This document shows, in pieces, positions 29,379 to 39,375 of a stretch of 64,000 bases of DNA. How positions within the stretch are numbered: position 1 is the first letter of the stretch; each line of letters begins with the position of its first letter. A program made the position numbers and the translations under genes. Under the pieces are notes generated by a model. It was not told the DNA's origin and did no database searches. It was given only the letters and a program-made list of their open reading frames with translations. Source of the stretch: PALSA-894 sp963828625 (GTDB lineage Bacteria; Pseudomonadota; Alphaproteobacteria; Rhizobiales; Xanthobacteraceae); assembly GCA_963828625.1 (NCBI GenBank), contig CAWHEX010000010.1, positions 372,001 through 436,000 of the forward strand, in the 5' to 3' direction.

Positions 29379-31027
29379 TGGAGCACGCCATGATCCGATC
29401 GGGACATGTCGATACCTTCACGCGGGACAACCTCCCGCCGCGGGCCCAGTGGCCGGAATTCAGGTTTACACTGCCGGAGCTGCAGTATCCGGAGCGGTTC
29501 AACTGCGTCGGCGAATTCGTCGACAAGTGGGTCGCACGCGGCGACGGCGACCGCATCGCGATCGTGTCACCCTACGAGACCTGGACCTACGCGCAGCTCA
29601 CCGAGCGCATCAACCGCATCGCCAACGTGCTGACGCACGATCTCGGGATGGTTCCGGGCAACCGGGTGCTGCTGCGCGCGCCGAATTCGCCAATGGCGAT
29701 TGCGTGCTATCTGGCAATCATCAAGGCTGGCGGCGTCACGGTCGCCACGATGCCGCTGCTGCGCGCCAAGGAGCTGTCGTACGCCGTAGCGAAAGCCAAA
29801 ATCAAGCTCGCACTATGCGACACACGATTGTTCGACGAGATGGAGAAGACCAAGCCGCTCGCGCCCGAGCTCGAGCGCATCGTCTATTGGGGTGACGGCC
29901 AGCTCGAAGATCTGATGGCGCGGCGGGGTTATGGGACTTTTGCCGCCTGCGATACCGCGAGCGACGACGTTTGTCTCATCGCGTTCACCTCCGGCACCAC
30001 CGGCGAGCCGAAGGGCACGATGCACTTCCAGCGCGACATGCTGGCGAGCGCGGACAGCTATTCAAAGTACGTGCTTCAGCCGAATCGTGACGACCGCTTC
30101 GTCGGCTCGGCCCCCCTCGCCTTCACGTTCGGCCTCGGCGGTCATGTGCTGTTCCCGTTCCGCATCGGCGCGGCGACGATCCAGCTTGAAGCGGCTCCCC
30201 CCGACGTGCTGCTACCCGCGATCGCGAAGCACAAAGCGACCATCTGCTTCACGGCACCGACTGCCTACCGGGCGATGCTGCCGAAGCTTTCCGAGCACGA
30301 CATTTCCTCGCTGCGCAAATGCGTCTCCGCCGGCGAGGCGCTGCCCAAGGCGACGTTCGAGGCGTGGCACAAGGCGACCGGGATGAAGATCCTCGACGGC
30401 ATCGGCGCGACCGAGATGATGCACATCTTCATCGGCGCGCCGGAGGGCGAAATCCGCGCCGGCTCGACCGGCAAGGCCGTGCCCGGCTACGAGGCCAAGG
30501 TGATCGACGACGACGGCGACGACTGCCCGGCCGGCACCGTCGGCCGTCTCGCGGTGCGCGGGCCGACCGGCTGCCGCTATCTCGCGGACCAGCGGCAGAC
30601 GAAGTACGTGCAGGACGGCTGGAACGTCACCGGCGACACCTACCTGAAGGATGCCGACGGCTATTTCTGGTACCAGGCGCGTTCCGACGACATGATCATT
30701 TCGGCCGGTTACAACATCGCGGGCCCGGAAGTGGAGTCCGCGCTGCTGCTGCATCCCGCCGTCGCCGAATGCGGCGTGGTCGGCGCGCCGGACGAAGAGC
30801 GCGGCATGATCGTGAAAGCCTATGTGGTGCTGCGTCCGGGCCAGAGCGGCGATGCCGCGATGACGCGCGCCTTGCAGGACTACGTGAAGGGCGCGATCGC
30901 GCCTTACAAATATCCGCGCGCGATCGAGTACGTCAGCGCGCTGCCGAAGACCCAGACCGGCAAGCTGCAACGCTTCGCGCTGCGCAAGACCGCGACCGAG
31001 CAGGCCTCGCGAAAACTCGCGTCGTAA
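29375..31027 (+). CDS. benzoate-CoA ligase family acid-CoA ligase, probably for 2-aminobenzoate
   Basis: This is a 550-residue adenylate-forming enzyme with the P-loop SGTTGEPKGT at about residue 206, the core DGIGATEMMHIFIGA, the hinge YWYQARSDDMIISAGYNIA, and the catalytic Lys in PKTQTGKLQR near the C-terminus. The HIFIGAPEGEIRAGSTGK stretch is typical of the benzoate and 2-aminobenzoate CoA ligase group. It activates the aromatic acid to its CoA ester, the entry step for the monooxygenase/reductase. The start overlaps the preceding stop (ATGA); in-frame ATGs at 29378 and 29390 are alternatives. The substrate is inferred from neighbours. Confidence 0.88.
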   Translation: MMEHAMIRSGHVDTFTRDNLPPRAQWPEFRFTLPELQYPERFNCVGEFVDKWVARGDGDRIAIVSPYETWTYAQLTERINRIANVLTHDLGMVPGNRVLLRAPNSPMAIACYLAIIKAGGVTVATMPLLRAKELSYAVAKAKIKLALCDTRLFDEMEKTKPLAPELERIVYWGDGQLEDLMARRGYGTFAACDTASDDVCLIAFTSGTTGEPKGTMHFQRDMLASADSYSKYVLQPNRDDRFVGSAPLAFTFGLGGHVLFPFRIGAATIQLEAAPPDVLLPAIAKHKATICFTAPTAYRAMLPKLSEHDISSLRKCVSAGEALPKATFEAWHKATGMKILDGIGATEMMHIFIGAPEGEIRAGSTGKAVPGYEAKVIDDDGDDCPAGTVGRLAVRGPTGCRYLADQRQTKYVQDGWNVTGDTYLKDADGYFWYQARSDDMIISAGYNIAGPEVESALLLHPAVAECGVVGAPDEERGMIVKAYVVLRPGQSGDAAMTRALQDYVKGAIAPYKYPRAIEYVSALPKTQTGKLQRFALRKTATEQASRKLAS

Positions 31028-31038
31028 GGATCAGGACC

Positions 31039-31480
31039 ATGACACGGAAGCCGACGCTGTTCGTCAAACCGCCGGAGGACGATGAACTCCCGCGCACCCT
31101 GTTGCCGCAAGGCTGGCCGCGCCCGCAGGGCTACGCCAACGGCATGACGGCGAAGGGGCGCGTCGTCATCACCGGCGGCGTGGTCGGTTGGGACGTGATG
31201 GGCAACTTCCCCGACACCTTCGCGGCGCAAGCGCGGCAGACGTTTTCCAACATCCTGAAAATTCTTGCCGAAGGCGGCGCGGGACCGGAACATCTGGTGC
31301 GGCTCACCTGGTACGTGACCGACCTCGACGAATACCGCGCGAAGCCTGCGCGACTTGGGCCGCGCCTATCGCGAGACAATCGGCACCTCCTATCCGGCGA
31401 TGGCGGTGGTGCAGGTCTCAGGCCTGCTCGAGAAGGCCGCGAAGATCGAGATCGAGGCGACCGCGGTCGTTCCCGAATAA
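31039..31480 (+). CDS. RidA/YjgF-family protein, one frameshift
   Basis: This is a RidA-family protein of about 146 residues: PQGWPRPQGYANGMTAKG, FSNILKILAEGGAGPEHLVR and TWYVTDLDEYRA. After a shift near 31347 it continues YRETIGTSYPAMAVVQVSGL. It is the last gene of the catabolic operon, 11 bp after the ligase. RidA proteins hydrolyse reactive enamines or imines to ketones and ammonia. Here it could release the amino group of the 2-aminobenzoate-derived intermediate. That would fit an amino substrate rather than plain benzoate. Confidence 0.85.
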
Positions 31481-31541
31481 CCCCATTGCGGCGCGCTCTT
31501 TGCTCTGTATGACTCGGCGCTCCTGCTGAGGAGAACGCCGC

Positions 31542-33861
31542 GTGGATCAGGCCGCCGATCACCACGACCATCATTTCGAACCGCGCGTCGAGGACGATGC
31601 GCTGGTGCGCGGGCGCGGGCGTTTCGTCGAGGACGCGCCGCAGGAGAACCAGCTTCATGGCGTGTTCCTGCGCTCGCCGCAGGCGCACGCGCGCATCAAG
31701 TCAATGGACATCGCGGCGGCGCGCGCCGCGACAGGCGTCGTCGCGGTCCTGACCCACACCGAGATGGAGGCCGCGGGCATCGGCTCGACCTCGGTTCATC
31801 CGCCACTTGTGGGGCGCAATGGCGCCAAGCTGATCGTGCCGTTCCGCCCCGCGCTTGCCGCCGGGCGCGTCTTGTACGTCGGCCAGCCCGTCGCGCTCGT
31901 GGTCGCGGAGAGTGTCGCGCTGGCGCAGGACGCGGCGGAGTTGATCCAGGTCGACTACGAGGAACTGGATGCCGTCGCCGACCTTCGCGGGGCGCTGCAA
32001 GCGAATGCGCCACAGCTTTTCCCGGAAGCGCCGGGCAATCTGGCGATCGACTGGCCGGGACCGGTCACGGACGACGGCAGCAATGCGCGCAAGATCGAGG
32101 AGATTTTCGCCAGCGCCGCACACACGGCGCGCGTCTCCGTCGTCAACCAGCGTCTCGTCGTGGCCGCGATGGAGCCACGCGGCGCGACCGCGCGCTACAA
32201 TGCGGCAGCCGACCACTACACGCTGCGTTCGTGCTCGCAGGGGGCCGGGCCGCAGCGCGACCAGCTCGCCGCGATGACGGGCTTTCCGCGCGAGAAGATC
32301 CGCGTCATCAGCGAGGACGTGGGCGGCGCGTTCGGCGTGAAAACAGCGGCCTATCCGGAATATCCGAGCCTGCTGGTGGCGGCGAAAATCACCGGGCGGC
32401 CGGTCGCCTGGATGTCGACGCGCTCGGAAGCCTTCCTCTCCGACCAGCAGGCGCGCGATACCGTCACGGAGGCCGAGCTCGCGCTCGACGAAAAGGGCAA
32501 GTTCCTCGCGTTGCGCGTAAAGCACCTCGCCAACATGGGCGCCTTCATGGGCGTGCCGGGCGCGCACATCCAGACCAACAATTTCTCGCGCTGCTTCCCC
32601 GGCATGTATGCGATCCGGCACATTCAGGTGGACGTGCTGTGTGCGTACACCAACACCGTGCCGACAGGTCCCTATCGGGGCGCAGGACGTCCCGAGGCGA
32701 ACTATGCGCTTGAGCGTCTCGTCGAGGAGGCAGCGCGCGTGACCGGCATCGATCCGGTCCGGCTGCGCCGTCGCAACCTGATCGCGCCGCGGTCCATTCC
32801 CTACAAGACGGCCGTGGGCACCACCTATGATTCCGGCGACTTCGCGCCGATCCTCGAAAAGGCGCTCGCGCTCGCGCACTACACCGATTTCAAGAAGCGC
32901 CGCCGCGAGTTGTTCCGGCGCAAGCGCCTGCGCGGCATCGGCGTCTCCTGCTTCCTCGAACATGCCGGCGGAATGCCGACCGAGAGCGCATCGCTGCTGT
33001 TCCCCGGCGAGAACAGGCTCGTGCTCGGCATCGGCGTGCAGAACACCGGCCAGGGGCATGCGACGATCTATCCACGGCTGATCGGCGCAAAGCTCGGCAT
33101 TCCGGCCGCGCAGATCGCGCACCGCCACGGCGACACCGATCTCGATCTCAAAGGCAATCCATCCGTCGGCTCGCGCTCGACCATGACGGTCGGCAGCGCG
33201 CTCTATCGCGCAGTCGATCTCATGCTGGAGAAGGCGAAGCCGATCGCCGCGGGAATGCTCGAAGCCGCCGAAGTCCGATGTCGCCTATCGGGAGGGGTAT
33301 TTCGAGGTGGTTGGCACCGACAAACGCGTTTCGCTGTTCGACGTCGCGGTGCGCGCAAAGGAAGCGGGCGACACGCTCGACACCAAGGCCACCGTCGATA
33401 CCCCGCAGACCTTTCCGAACGGCTGCCACGTTGCGGAAGTCGAGATCGATCCGGACACCGGCGTCGTCGAGATCGTCGGCTACGCGGCGGTGGACGATGC
33501 CGGCGTCGTGATCGATCACACGCTTGCTGCAGGCCAGCTCATCGGCGCCTTGGCGCAGGGCATCGGTCAGGCGCTGATGGAGAACGCCGTCTACGACGAT
33601 GGCGGCCAGCTCGTCGCCGGCACCTTCATGGACTATGCGATGCCGCGCGCCTTCGACATGCCGCCCGTCGTTGAGGCGAACCACAATGCGCCCGCGACGA
33701 CCAATCCGCTCGGCGTGAAGGGCGTGGGCGAAGCCGGCACCACCGGCTCGATCGCAGCGATCATGAACGCGATCGCGAATGCGATCCCGGAAGGACGCGG
33801 CGTCAATCTCGATATGCCGGCGACACCCGACAAGGTGTGGCGCGCCTGCCGCGGGCAGTAA
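31542..33861 (+). CDS. xanthine dehydrogenase family molybdopterin-binding (CoxL-like) subunit, one frameshift
   Basis: This is a molybdenum hydroxylase large subunit of about 770 residues. Landmarks are VISEDVGGAFGVKTA, TGPYRGAGRPEANYALERL, TGQGHATIYPRL and the catalytic Glu in GVKGVGEAGTTGS. The PYRGAGR loop is the form II type, not the AYxCSFR loop of true CO dehydrogenase. The start is a GTG at 31542 with GAGGAG upstream. The frame breaks once near 33270. Usually 2Fe-2S and FAD subunits are encoded beside it, but none is present here. It probably hydroxylates an aromatic or heterocyclic compound with partners encoded elsewhere. Confidence 0.85.
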
Positions 33862-35083
33862 TCAGGCCGCGGTCCGCGCGGACATCTGGATAACGGTCAG
33901 GTGCTCCGGCATGTCGTCGGTCAGGCCGGCTTCGACCGGCGCGACCTCGACGCGGTTGCGGCCGCGCGCCTTGGCGAGATAGAGCGCCTGATCGGCGAGC
34001 GTGATGAGGTGCGCCAGATCCTGCGCGCGGATCGACGATAACCGAGACGCCGACGCTCGCCGTCGCATTCAGCACATGGCCGTCGAGCACGGCGGCGCTC
34101 GCGGCGAACGCCCTGCGCAGCCGGTCGGCGACCAGATAGGCGTTGTCGACGCTTGCGTCAGCGAGCACGACGGTGAATTCCTCGCCGCCGAGGCGCCCGA
34201 TCACATCGGTCTGCCGCAGGTTCGCGCGCGTGGTCTTGGCAAATGTCTGCAGCACCCTGTCGCCGACAGCGTGCCCGAAGCGATCGTTGATCGACTTGAA
34301 GTTATCGAGATCGATCAGCAACACTCCGATCGGCCGGTCGCGCTGAATCTGCTGCTGCATCAGCGCTTCAGCGTCCTGCAGGAACGCACGGCGATTGAGG
34401 AGGCCGGTCAGCGCGTCGGTCATCGCAGCAGTCTTGTGACGCAGCTCGGTGCGTTCCTTCGACATCGCGAGCAGGATAAACGCGGTCGCGATCGTCATCA
34501 GGAAGGCTTCGAGGCTGAGCACGCTCAACCACGCGCTCGCCAGAAAATTGTCCGCATCCTGTCCGTGCACCAGCGCATTGAGCGGCGTGCGGAACAGGAA
34601 CATCGCGCCGTGGGTAAAGAACATCGCGATCGCGGGCCAGCGCGACACCAGCGGCTCGCTGCGCCCGCGCCAGAATTCATAGGCGGTGAGCCAGGTATAG
34701 GTCGCAATGATCATCGCGGAGAGCTGGCCGCGGACTTCGCCGGCTTCGAGGCCGACCCAATGCGACGCAAGGAGCCAGATGGCCGCGCCTGCGATCAGCG
34801 AGCCCGGCAGCGCGTTGCGACCGTTAAAGACGCGTGCGCCACTCCAAGTCACCCCGAACGACGAGAACAAGATCACGTTGGGAAGGTCGATTGAGATGAG
34901 ATCGGGCACCGAACCGTAGAGCCCGTAGAGCATGACCGAGCCGGCGCGCATCAGGTGCGCCGAGGCCCACCACGCGACGGCCTGGACGCGCGTGTTCTGA
35001 ACCCACACCAATAGCAGCAGCAGGCCAAGAATGGCCTCGACGTCGATCGTCAGGAGGAAGAGTGTATTGACCTCAAACGACAT
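33862..35083 (-). CDS. membrane-bound diguanylate cyclase (GGDEF), one frameshift
   Basis: The protein has about 406 residues. The N-terminal 210 residues are mostly hydrophobic, with six or seven probable membrane segments (for example VEAILGLLLLLVWVQ). A GGDEF domain follows: DALTGLLNRRAFLQDAEALM, DLDNFKSINDRFGHAVGD and the active site RLGGEEFTVV. RQTD sits five residues before GGEEF and matches the inhibitory I-site. A shift near 34037 joins TASVGVSVI to the last part, DQALYLAKARGRNRVEV. It makes cyclic di-GMP. The sensor region is of no known type. Confidence 0.87.
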
Positions 35084-35304
35084 TTACGTCCGGCCCGATG
35101 GTACGCAGCGCGAATAGAAATTCCGGCAATTCTGCTTACGCCCTGCAGGCTCTATAAACGGTGAAGGCGGCCGCTAGGTCACGGATCGCGGATTTTATGG
35201 TTAACGGAGCGTTACGCCGCGTCAGAATTCTGGAATGCGTACAACGCTGAGATTTTCGGGTGCCCGCGCCTCGCTCGGGGCGCCATAGGACGGCGCGCGG
35301 CACA

Positions 35305-35340
35305 AACGAAAAGGCCGGACGACACAAGTCGCCCGGCCTC
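35305..35340 (-). terminator. rho-independent terminator downstream of ribA
   Basis: On the minus strand GGCCGGGCGAC, a TTGT loop and GTCGTCCGGCC form an 11-bp stem with one G-U pair, followed by TTTTCGTTT. It begins 23 bp after the ribA stop and lies in the gap before the cyclase gene. Confidence 0.8.
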
Positions 35341-35360
35341 ACGCAGAAATCGCGAAAAGA

Positions 35361-36545
35361 TTAGCGGACTTCTTCGGCCGCGCGCGCCAGTTGCGGCTCG
35401 CCGGCTTCGGCAAGCGCGATCATCAGGTGATCGAGTTCGTGGCCGGCGCGCATCGCCTTTGCCGTCATGTAGCGCCGGTTGTGCACGTTGATCGGTGCGT
35501 GCAGCGGCTTGCGGCCGACAACCTCGATGCCCTCATCGGTCAGACCGTTGAGCTTGGCGGGATTGTTGGTGAGCAGCATTACGCGCGTGCAGTTGAGCTT
35601 CTGCAGCATGCGCGCCGCGATGCCGTAGTCGCGCTCATCGTCGTCGAAACCGAGGGTCGTGTTGGCATCGACCGTATCGAGACCCGCATCCTGAAGCGCA
35701 TAGGCGCGCATCTTGTTGGCGAGGCCGAGGCCGCGACCTTCCTGCTCGAGATAGAGGATGACGCCGCCGCCCTCTTCCTTCAGGCGCGTGAGCGCGAGAC
35801 GGAGCTGATCGCCGCAATCGCATTTGCTCGAACCGAACACGTCACCGGTGAGACACGCAGAGTGCAGCCGCACCGGAACGGGCTTGGTGAAATCCGGATT
35901 GCCGACGATCACCGCGACAGATCCACCGCCGACCGCATCGCGGAAGACGACGAAGCGAGTCGCCATCCCGCCCTGAAGCGGGACCTTTGCCTCGCTCGCG
36001 ATTTCGAGCGCGTGCAGATCGTTGCGGCGGAAATCCGTGACGGCCTCCGACGACACGATAATCAGCGGCGGCTCTATCAGAGCGCTCGCAGGCGAAGCGA
36101 TGTCGGCAACAAGCAATGCCGGAAGACGCTGCGCGATCTTGGCGAGCTCGATCGCCGCGGCCGAGCGTTCGTCGGTTGGGCCATCGAGGTCTATCGATTC
36201 ATCCGCATCGGCATCGCCGACGAGCGTATCGATCGTTGCGACGCTCACATCCTCAGCGAGCTTGATGGCGACAGGACCCGCGGCTTCGAGCCCGAGCGCG
36301 CGCGCACGCCGCGCGGTCACCACGAGCTTCGGGCGCGCAGGTGCACAAAGATGTTCGAAGGCACGCAGCCGCGCCAGGTCCAGGCCGTCGACAGGCAGCG
36401 CGATGAGGAACTTTTCCGATCGGGAGGTGAAAATGACTGGCCGCCCGCTGCGGAACTCCGCAAGTCCACGTTTGACCAGCACGCGCTCCGGTGAACCGAA
36501 CACCCCACTCCCAGTGTGTCCGTTCCCGTTCTTCTGCTTACTCAT
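35361..36545 (-). CDS. ribA: GTP cyclohydrolase II with an N-terminal DHBP-synthase-like region
   Basis: This protein has about 394 residues. The C-terminal half is a complete GTP cyclohydrolase II: zinc ligands in HSACLTGDVFGSSKCDCGDQL (three Cys), the catalytic loop EQEGRGLGLANKMRAYALQ, and LLTNNPAKLNGLTDEGIEVV. The N-terminal 180 residues only vaguely recall DHBP synthase, so that activity is doubtful. Start 36545 (MSKQKNGNG) is one choice; ATG 36563 in frame is another. It makes the diaminopyrimidine that enters riboflavin or pteridine synthesis. The gene is divergent from a RibD-type reductase and next to a pterin-synthase-like operon, so it may serve a specialised pathway. Confidence 0.88.
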   Translation of the reverse strand: MSKQKNGNGHTGSGVFGSPERVLVKRGLAEFRSGRPVIFTSRSEKFLIALPVDGLDLARLRAFEHLCAPARPKLVVTARRARALGLEAAGPVAIKLAEDVSVATIDTLVGDADADESIDLDGPTDERSAAAIELAKIAQRLPALLVADIASPASALIEPPLIIVSSEAVTDFRRNDLHALEIASEAKVPLQGGMATRFVVFRDAVGGGSVAVIVGNPDFTKPVPVRLHSACLTGDVFGSSKCDCGDQLRLALTRLKEEGGGVILYLEQEGRGLGLANKMRAYALQDAGLDTVDANTTLGFDDDERDYGIAARMLQKLNCTRVMLLTNNPAKLNGLTDEGIEVVGRKPLHAPINVHNRRYMTAKAMRAGHELDHLMIALAEAGEPQLARAAEEVR

Positions 36546-36652
36546 GTTCCGTGAGGATTCCATATGACAGGGTGAAAACCGCGAACTACAGTCTTATTCC
36601 CGTTGCTGTTCTTCGGCCTTCAAGGTTCTGCGTATCAGATTAGTATGGCAGG

Positions 36653-37576
36653 ATGAAGTCCCCGCTCCATGAACGGCCGTTAATCACCGAAGAACATAGC
36701 GTTGACCCTTCGCGTCTTGGGCTCGCAGGTAAAACGCAACGCGAAGACATGACTCACCAAGACGAGCCTGATGACCCGGGAGGAAACGCACACCATTGGT
36801 TTCAGGTTCCAATCAATTTTCGCGCCAGTTCCGATCCGCTCCCCGAACCTTGGGAGCGGCGCTTCGGCCCGTTGAGACAGGGCACGGTCGACGGGCTGGT
36901 CGTGGTGGGTCAGATCGGCCAGTCAATCGACGGCCGGATCGCCACGGTGACCGGCCATTCCAAATACATCAACGGTCCGGCCGGGTTGAACCATCTGCAT
37001 AGGCTGCGTGCGCTGGTGGATGCCGTACTGGTCGGCATCGGCACGGCCGTTGCCGACAACCCGCAACTCACGGTCCGCCGCGTCGCCGGGCCAAGCCCGG
37101 CGCGCATCGTGCTCGATCCGCGCGGCCGGCTGTCTCCCGACGCCAAGGTACTTACCGACGACGGCACGCGGCGGCTGGTCATCACAGCCGAGGGCGTGAC
37201 GCCGAAGCTTCCCGGCGGCGTGGAAATTCTCGGGATTCCGCTATCCGGCGGCGAGATCAAGCCGGCCGCAATCCTGACTGCACTGGCCGAGCGGGGCTTT
37301 GGCCGCATCCTGATCGAGGGCGGCGCCAACACCGTCTCACGCTTCATCACCGCCGGCTGTCTCGACCGGCTGCACGTGATGGTCGCGCCGACCATGCTCG
37401 GATCGGGCCAGGCCGGCATCACGCTCAAGCCGATCCAGACGGCGGATCAGGCGTTGCGCGCGCCGATGAAGGCGCACCTGATCGGCGACGAAGTGCTGCT
37501 CGATTGCGACCTGACGGCTCAGCGCGTCCCGGTCGGCCGCGGCGAAGAAGTCGACGTGACCGACGCGCATCGATGA
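36653..37576 (+). CDS. RibD C-terminal domain reductase (dihydrofolate-reductase-like fold)
   Basis: The protein has up to 307 residues. From about residue 75 it matches the RibD reductase domain: GQIGQSIDGRIATVTGHSKY, DAVLVGIGTAVADNPQLTVR, RIVLDPRGRLSP and RILIEGGANTVSRFI. There is no deaminase domain. The N-terminus is unusual and Asp/His-rich; ATG 36749 is an alternative start. The last 15 residues lie over the end of the convergent methyltransferase and may be wrong. It would reduce the ribosyl side chain of a GTP-cyclohydrolase II product with NADPH. It is divergent from ribA with about a 107-bp shared promoter region, in which I see no FMN riboswitch. Confidence 0.83.
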   Translation: MKSPLHERPLITEEHSVDPSRLGLAGKTQREDMTHQDEPDDPGGNAHHWFQVPINFRASSDPLPEPWERRFGPLRQGTVDGLVVVGQIGQSIDGRIATVTGHSKYINGPAGLNHLHRLRALVDAVLVGIGTAVADNPQLTVRRVAGPSPARIVLDPRGRLSPDAKVLTDDGTRRLVITAEGVTPKLPGGVEILGIPLSGGEIKPAAILTALAERGFGRILIEGGANTVSRFITAGCLDRLHVMVAPTMLGSGQAGITLKPIQTADQALRAPMKAHLIGDEVLLDCDLTAQRVPVGRGEEVDVTDAHR

Positions 37577-38326
37577 GCGGCCGGTGGCGATCAGGTCGCG
37601 CCGCCGCGCCAGCCAGCCGATGATGTCGGGGATCGACGAATTGCCGATTTCCCGCGCGGCGACTGCCCATCCGGTAAGCACCTCGGTCTGCATCTCGGCA
37701 TCCTTCGGACCGAACACCCAGTCCGATGCGCCTTGGGTGACGGTGTAGCCGATCGCCTCGAACTGCTCCGGCGCGGTCGCGGCCGCATCCGGCCCGAGCG
37801 CCGGCCCGAAGCCCTTGTCGCTGCGCTGATGCTGGTTGACGGCGTCGATCACGGCGGAATCGAGGGGATCGACCGGGTCGAGCGTCGCAAGGCCGTCGTA
37901 GCTCAGCGCCGCGTAGACCGGCAGATGCCGCGCGGCCGTTTCGGTGACCAGCCGTTCGAGCCAGTCGTGCGAGACGAGGTCCAACAGTGCGGACGTTGTG
38001 ACCAGCTCGACCGGGCCGTCCAGCGCCATCTCGAGATCGCGGGCGAGGTCGACCGGCACCGAGATCACGCCGAGGTCTGGCGGGCGCGCCAGACCGGCCG
38101 TGCGGGCGAGCAGGCTCAGGTCGTTGTCGACGAGCCGCCAGCTTTGCCGCTTCGGCAGCCGCTCGGTGACCGCCCGCACGGTCGAACCCAGCCCGCAGGC
38201 AAGATCGACCACCGCAACGGACGAACGATCGGCGGCCCAGGCCGCAACCGCGTCGAGGACCGCGGCGTTGCGCGCGCGCCGGTCGTAAGGCTCGCGCAGC
38301 GTGAGCCAGTTCGACGAGAAACTCAT
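37519..38326 (-). CDS. class I SAM-dependent methyltransferase, 3' end uncertain
   Basis: The start is MSFSSNWLTLREPYDRRARN with the SAM-binding motif VAVVDLACGLGSTVRAV at about residues 38-54, then RLVDNDLSLLAR. The raw frame stays open to 37337, but that would cover a conserved part of the reductase gene on the other strand. I place the end at the TGA at 37519-37521, in another frame just after GHVDFFA, which needs one base change near 37540. The ATG overlaps the glycosyltransferase stop (ATGA), so it is the last gene of a coupled four-gene operon. The methyl acceptor is unknown and may be the pteridine-like product. Confidence 0.75.
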
Positions 38327-39375
38327 AGTGCCCCTTCAATTGCCCTCGAGAAAAGTTCGGCCGAGGCGCGCCAGGTCGGCAGTTGCCCGGCGGCGGTCCG
38401 CGCGCCTGCGGCGAGGCGGGCGCGCTCGTCCGGGCTCGCGAGCAGCCGGCGCAAAGTAGCGACCAGTGCCGGAATGTCGTCGGGCGGGATCAGCACGCCC
38501 GCGGCGGCCGGCACCGTTTCGGGGATCGCGCCCGCGGTCGTGCCGATCACCGGCAGGCCGTGGGCGATCGCTTCCGCATAGGCCATGCCGAAGCCCTCAT
38601 AGCGCGACGGCAGCACGAAGAGGTCTGAGGCAGCGTAAAGCGCCGCGAGACGCTCGGCCGGGGCCGCATCCTCGATGGTGACACGCGGCGAAAGCCCGTA
38701 CCGCGCGATATCAGAGCGCAATTGCGCGGCGGTGGCCGCATCGCGGCTGCAGTCGCCCACGATGGTGAGGTGCCACGGCAGGTCGAGCAACTGGGCGAGC
38801 GCCGCGATCAGCAGGTCGTAACCCTTGCGTGGCACCACCGCGCCGACGGTGAGCAGGTTTGCCTTCACGGACTGACCGCGGGGTGCGATCGCAACACGAT
38901 CCGTTCCCGGCGGTGCAATCGTGATGCGCGCGGACGGCACGCCGTAATCGGCGGCGAGTGCGCGCGCCGTGGCGGCGCTGTTCGCCACGACGGCACGCGT
39001 GCACGACAAGGCTTTCTGTTCGCTCTCGCGCAAATCCGCGGCCTCGTCCGCGGTGACGCCGGTCTCCAGCGCAAGCGGATGATGCACCAGCGCGATCAGC
39101 GGGTGCGTCACCTGCAATTCTGCGGCGGCATCCGGCAGCACACCGAATGCGAGCCCGTCGATCACGATCGGACGGCCCTTCGGCACGTCCGTGAGATGCG
39201 CCTTCGCGGCCGCGCGCGTGAGCGCGGACGGGCGGGGAAAACCATCGCCGAGGTTCAGCACCTCCGGCCGCCAGCCAAGCTCGCGCAGTTCGGCGATCAT
39301 GCGGCGGTCGTAGGCGTAGCCGCCGGTCGGCGTATTCAGATCGCCCGGCACGGCGAAGACGAAATCGCCTTTCAC
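38323..39375 (-). CDS. glycosyltransferase family 4 (GT-B fold)
   Basis: This is a 350-residue retaining glycosyltransferase. The N-terminal domain starts KGDFVFAVPGDLNTPTGGY. The donor-binding domain has NLLTVGAVVPRKGYDLLIAAL, then DLFVLPSRYEGFGMAYAEAI (the E-x7-E region) and GLPVIGTTAGAIPE. The start is a GTG at 39375 overlapping the stop of the pterin-synthase-like gene (GTGA). The raw frame is open further upstream but in conflict with that gene. It could add a sugar to the product of this cluster, giving a pterin- or pyrimidine-type glycoside. The acceptor is inferred from neighbours only. Confidence 0.85.
   Translation of the reverse strand: MKGDFVFAVPGDLNTPTGGYAYDRRMIAELRELGWRPEVLNLGDGFPRPSALTRAAAKAHLTDVPKGRPIVIDGLAFGVLPDAAAELQVTHPLIALVHHPLALETGVTADEAADLRESEQKALSCTRAVVANSAATARALAADYGVPSARITIAPPGTDRVAIAPRGQSVKANLLTVGAVVPRKGYDLLIAALAQLLDLPWHLTIVGDCSRDAATAAQLRSDIARYGLSPRVTIEDAAPAERLAALYAASDLFVLPSRYEGFGMAYAEAIAHGLPVIGTTAGAIPETVPAAAGVLIPPDDIPALVATLRRLLASPDERARLAAGARTAAGQLPTWRASAELFSRAIEGAL

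Noticed and set aside
31542..33861. Aerobic CO dehydrogenase
   Set aside because: The active-site loop is PYRGAGR (form II), not AYxCSFR, and coxM/coxS genes are absent.
36546..36652. Possible FMN riboswitch in the ribA-ribD promoter gap
   Set aside because: The gap is only about 107 bp and lacks the conserved FMN aptamer start and its six-helix pattern.
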